From: Burkholderiaceae bacterium
GTDB lineage: Bacteria; Pseudomonadota; Gammaproteobacteria; Burkholderiales; Burkholderiaceae_C
NCBI GenBank assembly: GCA_030695205.1
Contig: JAUYTN010000004.1
Location: 62,001 to 126,000, forward strand
DNA: 64,000 nucleotides
Direction: 5' to 3'
Position numbers and translations under genes: made by a program. A model generated the notes under the pieces. That model saw only the letters and a program-made list of their open reading frames with translations. It was not told the DNA's origin and made no database searches. How positions within the stretch are numbered: the first letter of the stretch is position 1; every line of letters starts with the position of its first letter. Positions 15,781-26,936 of the stretch are shown in pieces.

Positions 15781-17388
15781 ATGGACACCACTTCCGACAG
15801 CGCACGGATCGTGCAGGCACTGCGCGAGCGGCGCAACAAACGGGTTCGCAAGCTGCTGGCCCGCATGCACCCGGCCAAGCTCGCGGCACTGGTTGAAACC
15901 ATGGACCACGAAGACCGACATGCCCTGTGGCAACAGGTGGGCCCAGAGCTGGAGGCGCGGGTGTTGTCCCACCTGCCGGCGGCCTTGGCCCGCCAACTGG
16001 CAGTGGATCCGGCCCGCGATGGCAGTGGCTCCGATGAGGCAGGGCGCGCAGGCGATGTCGAAAACCCGGTGGTGGCGGTGCGCGAAGCGCTGGCCAAGGG
16101 GCAGTTCAAGCGGGTGGGCAAACGGCTGAGCCGCATGCATCCCGCCAAAGTGGCGGGTTTGCTGGAGGCGCTGCCACCTGACGAGCGGCTGGACGCCTGG
16201 AGCATGGTGGAGACCGACCGCACCGGCAAGGTGCTGACTCACTTGCACGACGAGATTTGTGCCACCCTGGCCCGCGAATTGGAGGCCGACGAGTTGGTGG
16301 CCTCGGCGCAGGCGCTGGAGATGGACGATCTGGTGGACATCATCCAGCGGCTGCCGCCGGAGCTGGGTGCGGCCCTGTTGCAGGGCATCGGTGGCGCACA
16401 GCGCGCCCAGGTCGAGTCGCTGCTGTCGCTGCCAGCCGATACCGCCGGTGGCCTGATGAACACCGACTTCATCCGGGTGCGTGCCAATGTGCGTGTGGAC
16501 ACCGTGCTGCGTTACCTGCGCCTGATGGAGACGCTGCCCCTGCACACCGACCAGCTCATGGTGGTGGACAGGGCCGGTGTGTACCTGGGGGCCTTGCGCC
16601 TGAGTGCGCTGCTCACGTCCGACCCCGCCCGGCGGGTGAGCGAGGTCATGCACACCGATGTGACGGCCATCGGTGTGCACGAGCCCGACACCGTGGTGGC
16701 CCGCCTGTTCCAGGACCTGGACCTATTGTCTGCCCCGGTGGTGGATGCGCAGCAGCGCCTGGTAGGGCGCATCACCGTGGACGACGTGGTGGATTTAATC
16801 CGGGAAGATGCCGATCGCGCCATGATGCAAATGGCGGGTCTGGACGACGAGGCCGATCTGTTCGCCCCCCTGCTGGTGAGTGCCCGCCGCCGGGCGGTGT
16901 GGTTGGGCATCAACCTGTTGACCGCGTTTCTGGCAGCCTGGGTCATTGGGCGCTTTGAGGCGACGCTGGAGCAGATGGTGGCGCTGGCGGTGCTCATGCC
17001 CATTGTGGCCAGCATGGGCGGCATAGCAGGGAGTCAGACGCTGACGCTGATGATCCGGGGGCTGGCGCTGGGTCAGATCCAGGCCGGCAACGTGCGGGTG
17101 CTGCTGGGCCGGGAAATGGGCATATCGGCCCTCAATGGGCTGTTGTGGGCGACCGTCATTGCCCTGTTGGCGGTGGTGTGGTTTGGCAGCTGGGGGCTGG
17201 GCGGCATATTGGGGGCGGCTATTTTGGTCAACCTGTTGTGCGCCGCACTGGCGGGGCTGGGCATTCCCTTGCTGATGCAGCGCATGGGCATTGACCCTGC
17301 ATTGGCCGGCAGTGTCGTGCTGACGACCGTGACCGATGTGGTGGGATTTTTTGCGTTTCTGGGCCTGGCCAGCCTGTGGCTGGTGTGA
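15781..17388 (+). CDS. mgtE: Magnesium transporter MgtE
   Basis: Inner-membrane Mg2+ channel of 535 residues. A superhelical N domain is followed by two CBS domains (about residues 225-350) and a five-helix pore domain (from about 375 to the end, with LMPIVASMGGIAGSQT). The N domain appears duplicated: the MHPAK stretch near residue 24 recurs near residue 120 in a similar helical context, which explains the extra length over the usual ~450-480. CGCAAGGAGA precedes the ATG. It lies between the phaB terminator and a convergent permease gene. Confidence 0.93.
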   Translation: MDTTSDSARIVQALRERRNKRVRKLLARMHPAKLAALVETMDHEDRHALWQQVGPELEARVLSHLPAALARQLAVDPARDGSGSDEAGRAGDVENPVVAVREALAKGQFKRVGKRLSRMHPAKVAGLLEALPPDERLDAWSMVETDRTGKVLTHLHDEICATLARELEADELVASAQALEMDDLVDIIQRLPPELGAALLQGIGGAQRAQVESLLSLPADTAGGLMNTDFIRVRANVRVDTVLRYLRLMETLPLHTDQLMVVDRAGVYLGALRLSALLTSDPARRVSEVMHTDVTAIGVHEPDTVVARLFQDLDLLSAPVVDAQQRLVGRITVDDVVDLIREDADRAMMQMAGLDDEADLFAPLLVSARRRAVWLGINLLTAFLAAWVIGRFEATLEQMVALAVLMPIVASMGGIAGSQTLTLMIRGLALGQIQAGNVRVLLGREMGISALNGLLWATVIALLAVVWFGSWGLGGILGAAILVNLLCAALAGLGIPLLMQRMGIDPALAGSVVLTTVTDVVGFFAFLGLASLWLV

Positions 17389-17431
17389 CGATTTCGGGGG
17401 TGAGCCGTGTTGGCCTCAACCCATTACCGCC

Positions 17432-18904
17432 TCAGAAAGAGCCGAACGTGCTGCCCAGCACCACCACTATGACCAGGGCCAGCACAGGAATGGCCACTGC
17501 CACCACAAATATGTCGCCATAGGCCTCGCGGTGGCTCAGGCCGCAAATGCCCAGCAGGGTGATGACGGCTCCGTTGTGCGGCAGCGCATCGAGTCCGCCG
17601 GTGGCGATGGCGGTGACGCGGTGCAGCAAATCCGGGGCAATGCCGGCGGCCTGTCCCATGGCCAGCCAGGTCTCGCCCAGGGTTTGCAGGGCAATGCTCA
17701 TGCCACCGGATGCCGAGCCGGTGATGCCCGCCAGGATGTTCACCGCGATTGACATGGACACCAGTGGGTTGTCAGGGGCAATGGTCAGCACCGCATCGCG
17801 CACCAGGGCAAAGCCCGCCAGAGAGGCGATCACCGCGCCAAACCCCACTTGGGATGCGGTGTTGAGCAGCGGCAGCACCGAGCTGGTGGCACCTTGCTCC
17901 AGGGTGTGCCCCAGCTGGGGCAGCTGCCTGCGCTGCAGCACCACCAGCCACGCGATGGCAGCTGTCAGCGCCGCCACCACAGCCCACAGGCCACGCACAT
18001 GGCCAATGGTTGTGGCGCCGTAGCGGGGGTCGGCCAGGTAGCTGGTGTCCAGGGCTGGCAGTACCCAGGTGGCCAGCAGGTAGTTCAGCCCAATGACCAG
18101 CACCACCGGTGCCACCGCAGCTCCAAATGGCATGCCGGGTGCCCGGGCCGCCTGGGCAGTGCCTGCGGCGGTGCCGCTGTCTGTGGTACCGGCATTTGTG
18201 GACGCTGGATTGGCGAAGGTGCTGGCCGGGTCGGAGGGAGGGGCCTGGGGTTCGTCGTGCTCGCCGTAGCCTTCGCCCCGGGCGGTGGCCGCTGCGGCGC
18301 GGCGCACCAGCCACAGGGTGCCCAGCACCAGCATCACCCCACCACCGATCAGGCCCAGGCCCGGCGCGGCAAACGGGGTGGTCCCAAAGTAGGGCATGGG
18401 AATGGCATTCTGGATGGCCGGTGTGCCGGGCAGGGCCGTCATGGTGAAGGTGAATGCACCCAGCGCAATGGTGGCGGGGATGAGCCGTTTGGGCAGGTTG
18501 GCCTGGCGAAACAGCGACGTGGCGATGGGATACACCGCAAACGCCACCACAAACAGCGACACGCCGCCGTAGGTGAGCACCGCGCAGGCCAGCACAATGG
18601 CCAAAATGGCGCGCTGCTCCCCCAACTGGGCGACCATGCCGCGCGCAATGACCTGTGCCGCGCCGGAGTCCTCCATCAGCTTGCCAAACACGGCGCCCAG
18701 CAGGAACAGAGGGAAAAACATCACCACAAACCCGCCCAGTGCCGGCATGAACACCTGGGTGTAGCTGGCCAGCAGGGGTGTATCGGCGCTGAACAAGGTG
18801 GCCAACAGGGCCATGAGCGGGGCCAGCAGCAGCACACTCACTCCCCGGTATGCCAGTGCCATCAGCAGCACCAGCGCCAGGACCATACCGACTATGTCCA
18901 TCAT
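17432..18904 (-). CDS. GntP-type permease
   Basis: Integral membrane protein of 490 residues with about 12 hydrophobic helices and a central hydrophilic loop rich in Ala, Ser, Thr and Pro. Sequence such as GGVSLFVVAFAVYPIA, FTMTALPGTPAIQNAIP and SASGGMSIALQTL near the end fits the gluconate:H+ symporter superfamily, which carries organic acids such as gluconate or hydroxybutyrate. The substrate is unknown. The ATG at 18904 overlaps the patatin stop, with a second ATG immediately after, so the two genes are probably co-translated. Confidence 0.85.
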   Translation of the reverse strand: MMDIVGMVLALVLLMALAYRGVSVLLLAPLMALLATLFSADTPLLASYTQVFMPALGGFVVMFFPLFLLGAVFGKLMEDSGAAQVIARGMVAQLGEQRAILAIVLACAVLTYGGVSLFVVAFAVYPIATSLFRQANLPKRLIPATIALGAFTFTMTALPGTPAIQNAIPMPYFGTTPFAAPGLGLIGGGVMLVLGTLWLVRRAAAATARGEGYGEHDEPQAPPSDPASTFANPASTNAGTTDSGTAAGTAQAARAPGMPFGAAVAPVVLVIGLNYLLATWVLPALDTSYLADPRYGATTIGHVRGLWAVVAALTAAIAWLVVLQRRQLPQLGHTLEQGATSSVLPLLNTASQVGFGAVIASLAGFALVRDAVLTIAPDNPLVSMSIAVNILAGITGSASGGMSIALQTLGETWLAMGQAAGIAPDLLHRVTAIATGGLDALPHNGAVITLLGICGLSHREAYGDIFVVAVAIPVLALVIVVVLGSTFGSF

Positions 18905-20010
18905 GGTGCGAGCACCTGCATCATATCCCAGCTGCTGCGCTTCCCCATGTCGCCGCGGTTCTGGGTCAGCCAGTCTTCGGCCACCGAGCGGCCCAAGGTG
19001 TGCAGCTGTTGCAAAAAGCCCCATTGGGTGTTGGTTTTGCTGGATGAACCCAAGGGCCGCAGCGATTCACCCCCGTTGATCAGGTGCACCCGAAGTGCCT
19101 CCACCCGCTGGAACAGCGGGTTGCGGTACTCGTGGCTGGGCCTGTCCTCGTCCGCAATCAGCTGCTTGAGCAGGGCGATGGAGCGCAACTCCTTGAGCAA
19201 GCTGGCGTTGAAGGTGACCTCGTCGATGCGGTCTGTGATGTCGCCGACGCTGGTGGGCAGACCATGGCGCTCCATGGGGTTGATCTGCACCAGCAGCAGG
19301 TCGTCGGCGGCGCTTTGCACAATCAGTGGCATCAGCGACGGGTTGCCGGCATAGCCGCCGTCCCAGTAGGCTTCACCGTCGATTTCCACCGCCTGAAACA
19401 GCAGGGGCAGGCAGGCCGATGCCAGCACCATGTCGGGCGTCAGGCGCCGGGGGTCGAACACCTTGAGCGCCCCGGTGCGCACCTCAGTGGCGGCAATGAA
19501 CAGCTGGGTTTTGTGGCAGCAGCGCACCCGCTCGAAGTCCACGGTGTCCAGCAGAATCTGGCGCAAAGGGTTGAGGTTGAGGGGGTTGAACTGGTAAGGG
19601 GACAGCTGGCTGCCCATGGTGCTGGCCATGTGCTTCCAGGGGGCCAGCCAGGGGGTCATCCACGCGGCCGATGCGTCCACCAGGCCGCCCAATGGGCCGT
19701 TTTGCAGCGCATGAAAGGGCGACAGTTCAGCCACGCGCCGCCACAGGCGGGCCAGTGTGGCGCGTGCGCCCTCGCGCCCGCCTTCCATCAGGCCAGAGGC
19801 CAGCGCGACCGCATTCATGGCTCCGGCGCTGGTGCCGCTGACAGCCGCAATTTCCAGCCATTCTTCTTCCAGGAGGCGGTCGAGCACCCCCCAGGTGAAC
19901 GCGCCGTGGGAGCCCCCGCCTTGCAGGGCCAGATCCAGCAGCAGCGGGGATGTCGGGCTATCCGAGGGTGTTGGGGTCTGTCGGGCCGGTGGCCGGGTGG
20001 AACGGGTCAT
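18901..20010 (-). CDS. Patatin-like phospholipase
   Basis: Hydrolase of 369 residues. The oxyanion loop is LQGGGSHGAF near residue 30, the nucleophile Ser lies in GTSAG, and the catalytic Asp in YWDGGYAGNP, which form the Ser-Asp dyad of patatins. Patatins cleave acyl chains from lipids; some sit on PHA granules as depolymerases, so a link to the nearby pha genes is possible but unproven. The ATG at 20010 has GAGGTG just upstream, better than an earlier frame start at 20064. It is followed by the permease gene. Confidence 0.9.
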   Translation of the reverse strand: MTRSTRPPARQTPTPSDSPTSPLLLDLALQGGGSHGAFTWGVLDRLLEEEWLEIAAVSGTSAGAMNAVALASGLMEGGREGARATLARLWRRVAELSPFHALQNGPLGGLVDASAAWMTPWLAPWKHMASTMGSQLSPYQFNPLNLNPLRQILLDTVDFERVRCCHKTQLFIAATEVRTGALKVFDPRRLTPDMVLASACLPLLFQAVEIDGEAYWDGGYAGNPSLMPLIVQSAADDLLLVQINPMERHGLPTSVGDITDRIDEVTFNASLLKELRSIALLKQLIADEDRPSHEYRNPLFQRVEALRVHLINGGESLRPLGSSSKTNTQWGFLQQLHTLGRSVAEDWLTQNRGDMGKRSSWDMMQVLAP

Positions 20011-20274
20011 GGTCACCTCGTGGGAGTGTCTGGCAAAACAAGATTTTATGTTGCGGCGCAGCATTGTTGATCTGGCGGGACAATGTGGGTTTTGCCAGGC
20101 TTTTCTTCATGTGCCCCGTGAACGCCACCAAGCTGTTCGCTTAGTCTGTGTACGCGGGGTGGGGGGGATAATTTGCTTCTTTTCGGGTTTTGGGCTTGTC
20201 TGTATTCCGGTAGTCCGGCTTTCCGCCAGTGCCGCCACCAGCCCCACCCACCTGCCCACCATCTGTCCACCTAC
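20011..20274. promoter_or_regulatory. Divergent promoter region, patatin/dusA
   Basis: 264 bp with no clear gene. It contains AT-rich patches in otherwise GC-rich DNA, including GATAATTT near 20167 that could serve as a -10 element toward dusA. No operator is recognised. Confidence 0.35.
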
Positions 20275-21276
20275 GTGCTGATCCATCCACCCCCAGGTCC
20301 ATCCTCTCGCTGGCGCGTATCCGTTGCGCCGATGCTGGATTGGACCGATGCGCACTGTCGCTATTTCCACCGCCTCATCACCCGCCACACCCGGCTCTAT
20401 ACCGAAATGGTGACGACCGGCGCACTCATTCATGGCGATGTGCCGCGCCACCTGCGCTTCAACCCCGAGGAGCATCCCCTGGCCCTGCAGCTTGGCGGCA
20501 GCGAACCGGCTGACCTGGCCCAAGCCGCCCGGCTGGGTGTGCAGTGGGGCTACGACGAAATCAACCTGAACTGCGGTTGCCCCTCCGAGCGGGTACAGCG
20601 CGGCGCGTTTGGTGCCTGCCTGATGGCAGAGCCGCAACTGGTGGCCGACGGTGTCAAGGCCATGCTCGACGCGGTAGGTGCCGGGGGCATCCCTGTCACG
20701 GTCAAGCACCGCATCGGCATCGACAAGGTGGAAAGCTACGCCTTTGTGCGCGACTTCGTGGGCACTGTGGCCCAAGCGGGTTGCCAGGTGTTCACAGTGC
20801 ACGCCCGCAACGCCTGGCTCAAGGGGCTCAGCCCCAAAGAGAACCGCGAGGTGCCCCCCCTGCGCTACGAGCTGGCACACCGCCTGAAGACAGACTTTCC
20901 CAGCCTCACCATCGTGGTCAACGGTGGCCTCACCACCACCGAGCAGATGCACCAGCAACTGGTCCATGTGGATGGCGTGATGGTGGGGCGAGAGGCCTAC
21001 CACAACCCCTGGGCCATGGTGGGCTGGGACGCCCAGTTCTGGGGTGACAACCACCCCCAGCCCACCCGCGAAGCGGTGGAAGAGGCCATGGTGGCCTACA
21101 TGGACCGCCAGACCGCAGCCCACGGCACCCCCTGGGCCCACATGGCGCGCCACATGCTGGGGCTGCGCAACGGCACACCCGGAGCGCGCCGCTGGCGCCA
21201 GGTGTGGAGCGACCACCGCCTCAAGGGTCTGCCTGCGACCGAGGTCATGGCCCGCGCCCGCCAGGTGCTGACATGA
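20275..21276 (+). CDS. dusA: tRNA-dihydrouridine(20/20a) synthase
   Basis: FMN enzyme of about 333 residues that reduces uridine 20/20a in the tRNA D-loop. SVAPMLDWTDAHCRYFHR opens the barrel. The catalytic Cys lies in NLNCGCPSERV, and VTVKHRIGID and VVNGGLTTTEQM match the DusA branch. The start is uncertain: the GTG at 20275 leaves the usual ~15-residue lead before SVAPM but has no clear ribosome binding site; the frame is open back to a TTG at 20173. It overlaps the next gene as ATGA. Confidence 0.92.
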   Translation: MLIHPPPGPSSRWRVSVAPMLDWTDAHCRYFHRLITRHTRLYTEMVTTGALIHGDVPRHLRFNPEEHPLALQLGGSEPADLAQAARLGVQWGYDEINLNCGCPSERVQRGAFGACLMAEPQLVADGVKAMLDAVGAGGIPVTVKHRIGIDKVESYAFVRDFVGTVAQAGCQVFTVHARNAWLKGLSPKENREVPPLRYELAHRLKTDFPSLTIVVNGGLTTTEQMHQQLVHVDGVMVGREAYHNPWAMVGWDAQFWGDNHPQPTREAVEEAMVAYMDRQTAAHGTPWAHMARHMLGLRNGTPGARRWRQVWSDHRLKGLPATEVMARARQVLT

Positions 21277-22679
21277 AACGGAGCATCCGGTCACTGCTGC
21301 TTTCGTTGCGGGTGCTGCTGCTGTCGGCGGGCCCGCTGGCGCTGGCGGTGGCGGCAGCGGTGGTGCTGGCGTTTTGGTGGCTCAACCCCAACCCCCCGAA
21401 GCGGGTGGTGTTGGCGACCGGGCCTGAGCAAAGTGCCTACGCAGAGTTTGGCCAACGCTATGCCCAGGCGTTGGCCCGCGTGGGCATCGAGTTGGTGCTG
21501 TTGCCATCGGAAGGCGCCCGGCACAACCTCGAGCTGTTGCGCACTGGCGAGGCCGATCTGGGCTTTGTCCAAGGCGGCAGTGCCCCGCTGGCCCTGGGCG
21601 ACCAGCAGGCCCTGGTGTCGCTGGGCAGTTTGTTTGTCGAGCCTGTGTGGGTGTTCTACCGCGCGCAGGCAGTTCGGACACGTGGTGGCGATGCCTTGCA
21701 CCCGCCGGTCGCTCGCATCCCTGAGCTCTCGGGCTGGCGGGTGGGCGTGGGGACGGCCGGCAGTGGTGTGCCAGAGCTTTTTTCAAGCATTTTGGATGCT
21801 AACCGCTTGTCTGATAAGCGTTTCACGCTATCAAATGCTGATCAAACCAGTGCCACGGTTGCTTTTCTGGCCGGAAAGCTGGATGCCCTGGTGTTTGCGT
21901 CTGCCCCTGAATCGCCCATGGTGCAAATGCTGCTGCAGACCCCTGGTGTGGCCCTGTTGCCGTTTGCGCAAAATGAGGCCTATGCCCGCAGGCTGGGTTT
22001 TCTCAAGCCGGTGGTGCTGCCCCAGGGCGTGGTGGATTTGGCCGCCAACTTGCCCGCCCACAACGTGCCGCTGATTGCCACCACCACCAGCCTGGTGGCC
22101 AGGGTCGATACCCACCCGGCCGTGGTGCAGCTGATGGCCCAGACCGCTGTGGGCCTGCACGGCGAGGCAGGCTGGTTCAGCCAGGCACGGGAGTTCCCCA
22201 ACCTGGCCAATGCCCAATTGCCGCTTGCCGCCGATGCGGTCCGGGTGCTGTCGGGTGGCTCGCCTTGGCTGCAGCGCTACGCCCCGTTCTGGCTGGCCAA
22301 CGTGGTTGAGCGCATGTGGCTTGCCCTGGGCCTGATCGTGGCCCTGGCGCTGCCGCTGTCGCGAATCGTGCCGCCGCTCTACACCATGCGCATCCGCTCC
22401 AGGGTGTACCGCTGGTACGCTGAGCTGCGCGACATCGAAGACCGTGCCGACTCGGCCGCGCCCGATGGTGCCGGACCGGCTGCTCAGCGGCTGCGTGGCC
22501 TCGTGGATGAGCTCAATGCCCTGGAACTCAAGGCCGCGGCCATGGTGGTACCGCTGGCTTACACCGACGAGTTGTATGCGCTGCGCAGCCACATCCAGCT
22601 GGTCAGAAAAAAGTTGCTGCTGCGCCAACCGATCCCGGATCATCCGGCACCTGTGCCAGAACCCTTCGTGAAAACCTGA
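21273..22679 (+). CDS. TAXI-family solute-binding protein, membrane anchored
   Basis: Protein of 468 residues. A hydrophobic helix lies at residues 12-37, followed by a periplasmic binding-protein domain (VVLATGPEQSAYAEFG, EADLGFVQGGSAPLALG) of the TAXI type. A second hydrophobic helix (LALGLIVALALPLSRIVPP) and a cytoplasmic tail of about 90 residues follow. TAXI proteins feed TRAP transporters, but no TRAP permease is nearby, so it may act as a sensor or with a distant transporter. An AT-rich block at 21776-21838 sits inside the coding sequence. It overlaps the dusA stop. Confidence 0.82.
   Translation: MKRSIRSLLLSLRVLLLSAGPLALAVAAAVVLAFWWLNPNPPKRVVLATGPEQSAYAEFGQRYAQALARVGIELVLLPSEGARHNLELLRTGEADLGFVQGGSAPLALGDQQALVSLGSLFVEPVWVFYRAQAVRTRGGDALHPPVARIPELSGWRVGVGTAGSGVPELFSSILDANRLSDKRFTLSNADQTSATVAFLAGKLDALVFASAPESPMVQMLLQTPGVALLPFAQNEAYARRLGFLKPVVLPQGVVDLAANLPAHNVPLIATTTSLVARVDTHPAVVQLMAQTAVGLHGEAGWFSQAREFPNLANAQLPLAADAVRVLSGGSPWLQRYAPFWLANVVERMWLALGLIVALALPLSRIVPPLYTMRIRSRVYRWYAELRDIEDRADSAAPDGAGPAAQRLRGLVDELNALELKAAAMVVPLAYTDELYALRSHIQLVRKKLLLRQPIPDHPAPVPEPFVKT
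21776..21838 (+). repeat. AT-rich dispersed-element-like block inside the TAXI gene
   Basis: The block runs from a TTTTTTCAAG start through GCTAACCGCTTG and GATAAGCG to CGCTATCAAA, matching the pattern of the intergenic elements while staying in frame. Local AT content is well above the gene average. Homology is judged by eye only. Confidence 0.4.
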
Positions 22680-22779
22680 CCCCAGCTTCCGCAATGGCTG
22701 CTTTTCTGAGGGGGGTTTTGGGGGGACGATGCATCTGCCACCTGGTTGTCAAGTGGTCCAAACCGAAGGAGAAGCCCCC

Positions 22780-23145
22780 ATGGAAGTCGTTGTCCACAGC
22801 CAGCACCCCGATGCACTTGCCCTCAACGAAGTGGTTCACGCCCGCGTGCGGGCCAGCACCCAGCGGCTCACCCGTCTGGTGCAGCGTGCGGTGGTACGGT
22901 TCAAAGACCTGAACGGCCCCAAGGGCGGTTTGGACAAGCAGTGTCTGATCCAGCTCAGCACCACCGACGGCGGCGTGCTGGTGGTGTCATCGCGCGGCAA
23001 CAACTGGCGCGCTACCCTGGACATGGCGCTCTCACGCGCCAGCCGCACCCTGACACGCCACCTCAAAGTACGCCAGCTCAGCGCCCGCCAGCACCAGGCC
23101 CGCCCGCGCCGTGGGCTGGACTGGCAGCACCTGTCACCAGCCTGA
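22780..23145 (+). CDS. HPF/RaiA-like ribosome-associated protein
   Basis: Small basic protein of 121 residues. It fits the fold of ribosome hibernation factors (S30AE): MEVVVHSQHPDALALNEVVH, then VRFKDLNGPKGG and a helix DMALSRASRTLTRHLK. Such proteins bind in the decoding region of the 30S subunit to silence or store ribosomes. The ATG at 22780 follows GAAGGAGAAG. It stands alone between the TAXI gene and a convergent GntR gene, with nested inverted repeats downstream. It is shorter and more divergent than classical HPF, so the exact role is unsure. Confidence 0.75.
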   Translation: MEVVVHSQHPDALALNEVVHARVRASTQRLTRLVQRAVVRFKDLNGPKGGLDKQCLIQLSTTDGGVLVVSSRGNNWRATLDMALSRASRTLTRHLKVRQLSARQHQARPRRGLDWQHLSPA

Positions 23146-23164
23146 GCGGCTTGGCGGCACGGGC

Positions 23165-23216
23165 CACTGCCTCTTGAAACATCGGGCTGGCCCGGCAGTG
23201 TGCTGCCTCAGCCCGA
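23165..23216. other. Overlapping inverted repeats between convergent genes
   Basis: CACTGCC (23165) pairs with GGCAGTG (23194), and TCGGGCT (23182) pairs with AGCCCGA (23210). The two stems interleave and exclude each other. They sit between the convergent HPF-like and GntR genes and may act as a shared transcript end, but no T-run follows on either strand. Confidence 0.4.
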
Positions 23217-23223
23217 CGGCCTC

Positions 23224-23859
23224 TCAAACGGCGGCGTGCAGCCCGTTGCTGAAGTGGGCGCGCATGCGCTCGGTGCTGGCGCTGGCGTCGCGGGCCAGCA
23301 AAGCATCCAGAATGCCCCGGTGCTCGGCCAGTGAGGCCTCCAGCCGCCCCTGCTTGAGCAGCGAGTTGTGGCGGTTGAGCTTCATGACTTTGCGCAGGTC
23401 TGCCACCATCTGGTTGCGCCAGCGGTTGTTGGCCAGATCCAGCAGCCGCATGTGAAAAGCCTCGTTGAGTTCGAAAAACCGTTCCGGGTTGTCCATGGCG
23501 TGTTCGAGCTGTGTGTGCAGGGTTTGCAGCTCCTTGAGCTGTTTGCTGGTCGCCGTGCGGGCCACCACGCCTGCGGCGTCGCTCTCCAGCAGGCTGAGGA
23601 GGTGGTACACATCTCGCAGGTCCTGTTCGGACACCTCGGTCACATAGGCTCCCCGGCGCACCTTCATGGTGACCAGGCCTTCGGCCGCCAGCACCTTGAG
23701 CGCCTCACGCAGCGGCGTGCGGCTGATGCCAAATTCTTCGGCAATTTTCAGCTCGTCGATCCAGCTGCCCGGCTCCAGCTCATGGCTGAAGATGCGCTGG
23801 CGAATCAGTTCGGCCACTTCTTCGTACAGCGCGCGGGGGGTGAGTGAGAGGGCTGCCAT
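23224..23859 (-). CDS. GntR-family regulator (FCD type)
   Basis: DNA-binding repressor or activator of 211 residues. A winged helix-turn-helix at the N-terminus (LYEEVAELIRQRI, EFGISRTPLREALKVLAAEG) is followed by an all-helical FCD ligand domain with likely metal ligands (Asp, His, His) such as NEAFHMRLLD and AEHRGILDALL. It is divergent from the methylmalonyl-CoA mutase gene with a 195 bp AT-rich gap, so it probably controls the propionate cluster, with an acyl-CoA or organic acid as signal. The ATG at 23859 is chosen because homology begins there; an upstream TTG is possible. Confidence 0.9.
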   Translation of the reverse strand: MAALSLTPRALYEEVAELIRQRIFSHELEPGSWIDELKIAEEFGISRTPLREALKVLAAEGLVTMKVRRGAYVTEVSEQDLRDVYHLLSLLESDAAGVVARTATSKQLKELQTLHTQLEHAMDNPERFFELNEAFHMRLLDLANNRWRNQMVADLRKVMKLNRHNSLLKQGRLEASLAEHRGILDALLARDASASTERMRAHFSNGLHAAV

Positions 23860-23899
23860 GGAGGTGTTTGGACGCAAAAAGCGCAGTGTATCGGAACAG

Positions 23900-23935
23900 A
23901 AATTTTGAATCAATAATTATGAATGATATAAAATC
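23900..23935. promoter_or_regulatory. AT-rich putative promoter/operator, gntR-mutase gap
   Basis: This is the most AT-rich part of the divergent gap. It contains the palindrome ATAATTAT and the stretch GATATAAAAT, which look like -10 elements. An FCD-type GntR protein would be expected to bind here. No defined operator can be proven by eye. Confidence 0.4.
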
Positions 23936-24054
23936 TCGGGCTGGTCATGGGGCAGTGCAGCTTGCCACCCCACCCCCACCGATGGATGCACCCTTTCAAG
24001 GCTGGCGTCCAAGCCGCCACCCCCTCAATTTTCCAGCAGCAGGAACACCACGCC

Positions 24055-26205
<2,151 letters not shown>

Positions 26206-26219
26206 CGGGGTGATGAATG

Positions 26220-26240
26220 AGATATATCGTTGGTATATCT
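26220..26240. promoter_or_regulatory. Putative operator of vapBC
   Basis: AGATATA and TATATCT form a perfect inverted repeat with a seven-base spacer, 23 bp before the vapB start and just after the mutase stop. VapB-VapC complexes usually bind such palindromes to repress their own promoter. Confidence 0.6.
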
Positions 26241-26262
26241 TTTTTCACGACGAGGTGATCTT

Positions 26263-26529
26263 ATGACTGTTGCATCGTTGCCCGAAGTGGCCAAAGTTTT
26301 CATGTCTGGCCGCAGCCAGGCCGTGCGATTGCCCAAAGCGTTTCGTTTCGACACCAAAGAGGTCACGATCGAGCGAGTGGGCGATGCCGTGATACTTCGG
26401 CCCAAAGACGACCAGCCCGCCGCATGGTCAGAGCGACTGCTGGCTGCCGTTCAAGCTTTTGCAGACACCCCCTTGCCGGCGCGCGATGCAGATTGGCAGC
26501 AGTCTGACCGTGAAGGTCTGGCCCCATGA
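26263..26529 (+). CDS. vapB: VapB-type antitoxin (AbrB/SpoVT fold)
   Basis: Antitoxin of 88 residues. The N-terminal swapped-hairpin DNA-binding domain shows [34 protein letters not shown]; the C-terminal part should wrap the toxin. CGAGGTGATC precedes the ATG. It ends with an ATGA overlap into vapC. It neutralises VapC and probably represses the pair through the palindrome at 26220. It sits between the mutase gene and its chaperone. Confidence 0.92.
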   Translation: MTVASLPEVAKVFMSGRSQAVRLPKAFRFDTKEVTIERVGDAVILRPKDDQPAAWSERLLAAVQAFADTPLPARDADWQQSDREGLAP

Positions 26530-26936
26530 GCGTTGCCGCGCGGTTCATGTTGGATACCAACATTTGCATTTACGCCCTGAACCAGCGGCCAGTGCATGTG
26601 TTGCACCGCATCGTCGGCGCTGGAGAAGGGGCTGTGTGCATCTCCAGCATCACAGCGGCAGAGTTGGCGTTTGGCGCGGTCAAAAGCACCCGTGCTGGCA
26701 CCCGTGGCCACTTGGAGGCATTCTTGAGGACTCTGCCGGAGGTGCCTTGGGGGGGCAATGCCGTGTGGCATTACGCCGAGGCCCGGCTGGCGCTGGAGCA
26801 ATCCGGTCGGCGCATTGGCGAGCGAGACTTGCTGATTGCGACCCACGCCCTGTCAGAGAACCTGACCCTGGTCACCAACAACACCCGCGAGTTCGAGCGC
26901 ATTCAGGGCTTGAAGCTGGAGAACTGGGCCGCATGA
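26526..26936 (+). CDS. vapC: VapC-type PIN-domain toxin
   Basis: Ribonuclease toxin of 136 residues. The PIN-domain acidic residues are visible: Asp in [12 protein letters not shown], Glu in ITAAELAFG, Asp in [12 protein letters not shown], then [12 protein letters not shown]. VapC toxins cut initiator tRNA or rRNA to stop translation. The start overlaps vapB by four bases. Its stop overlaps the meaB start as ATGA, an odd coupling of a toxin to a metabolic GTPase. Confidence 0.93.
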   Translation: MSVAARFMLDTNICIYALNQRPVHVLHRIVGAGEGAVCISSITAAELAFGAVKSTRAGTRGHLEAFLRTLPEVPWGGNAVWHYAEARLALEQSGRRIGERDLLIATHALSENLTLVTNNTREFERIQGLKLENWAA

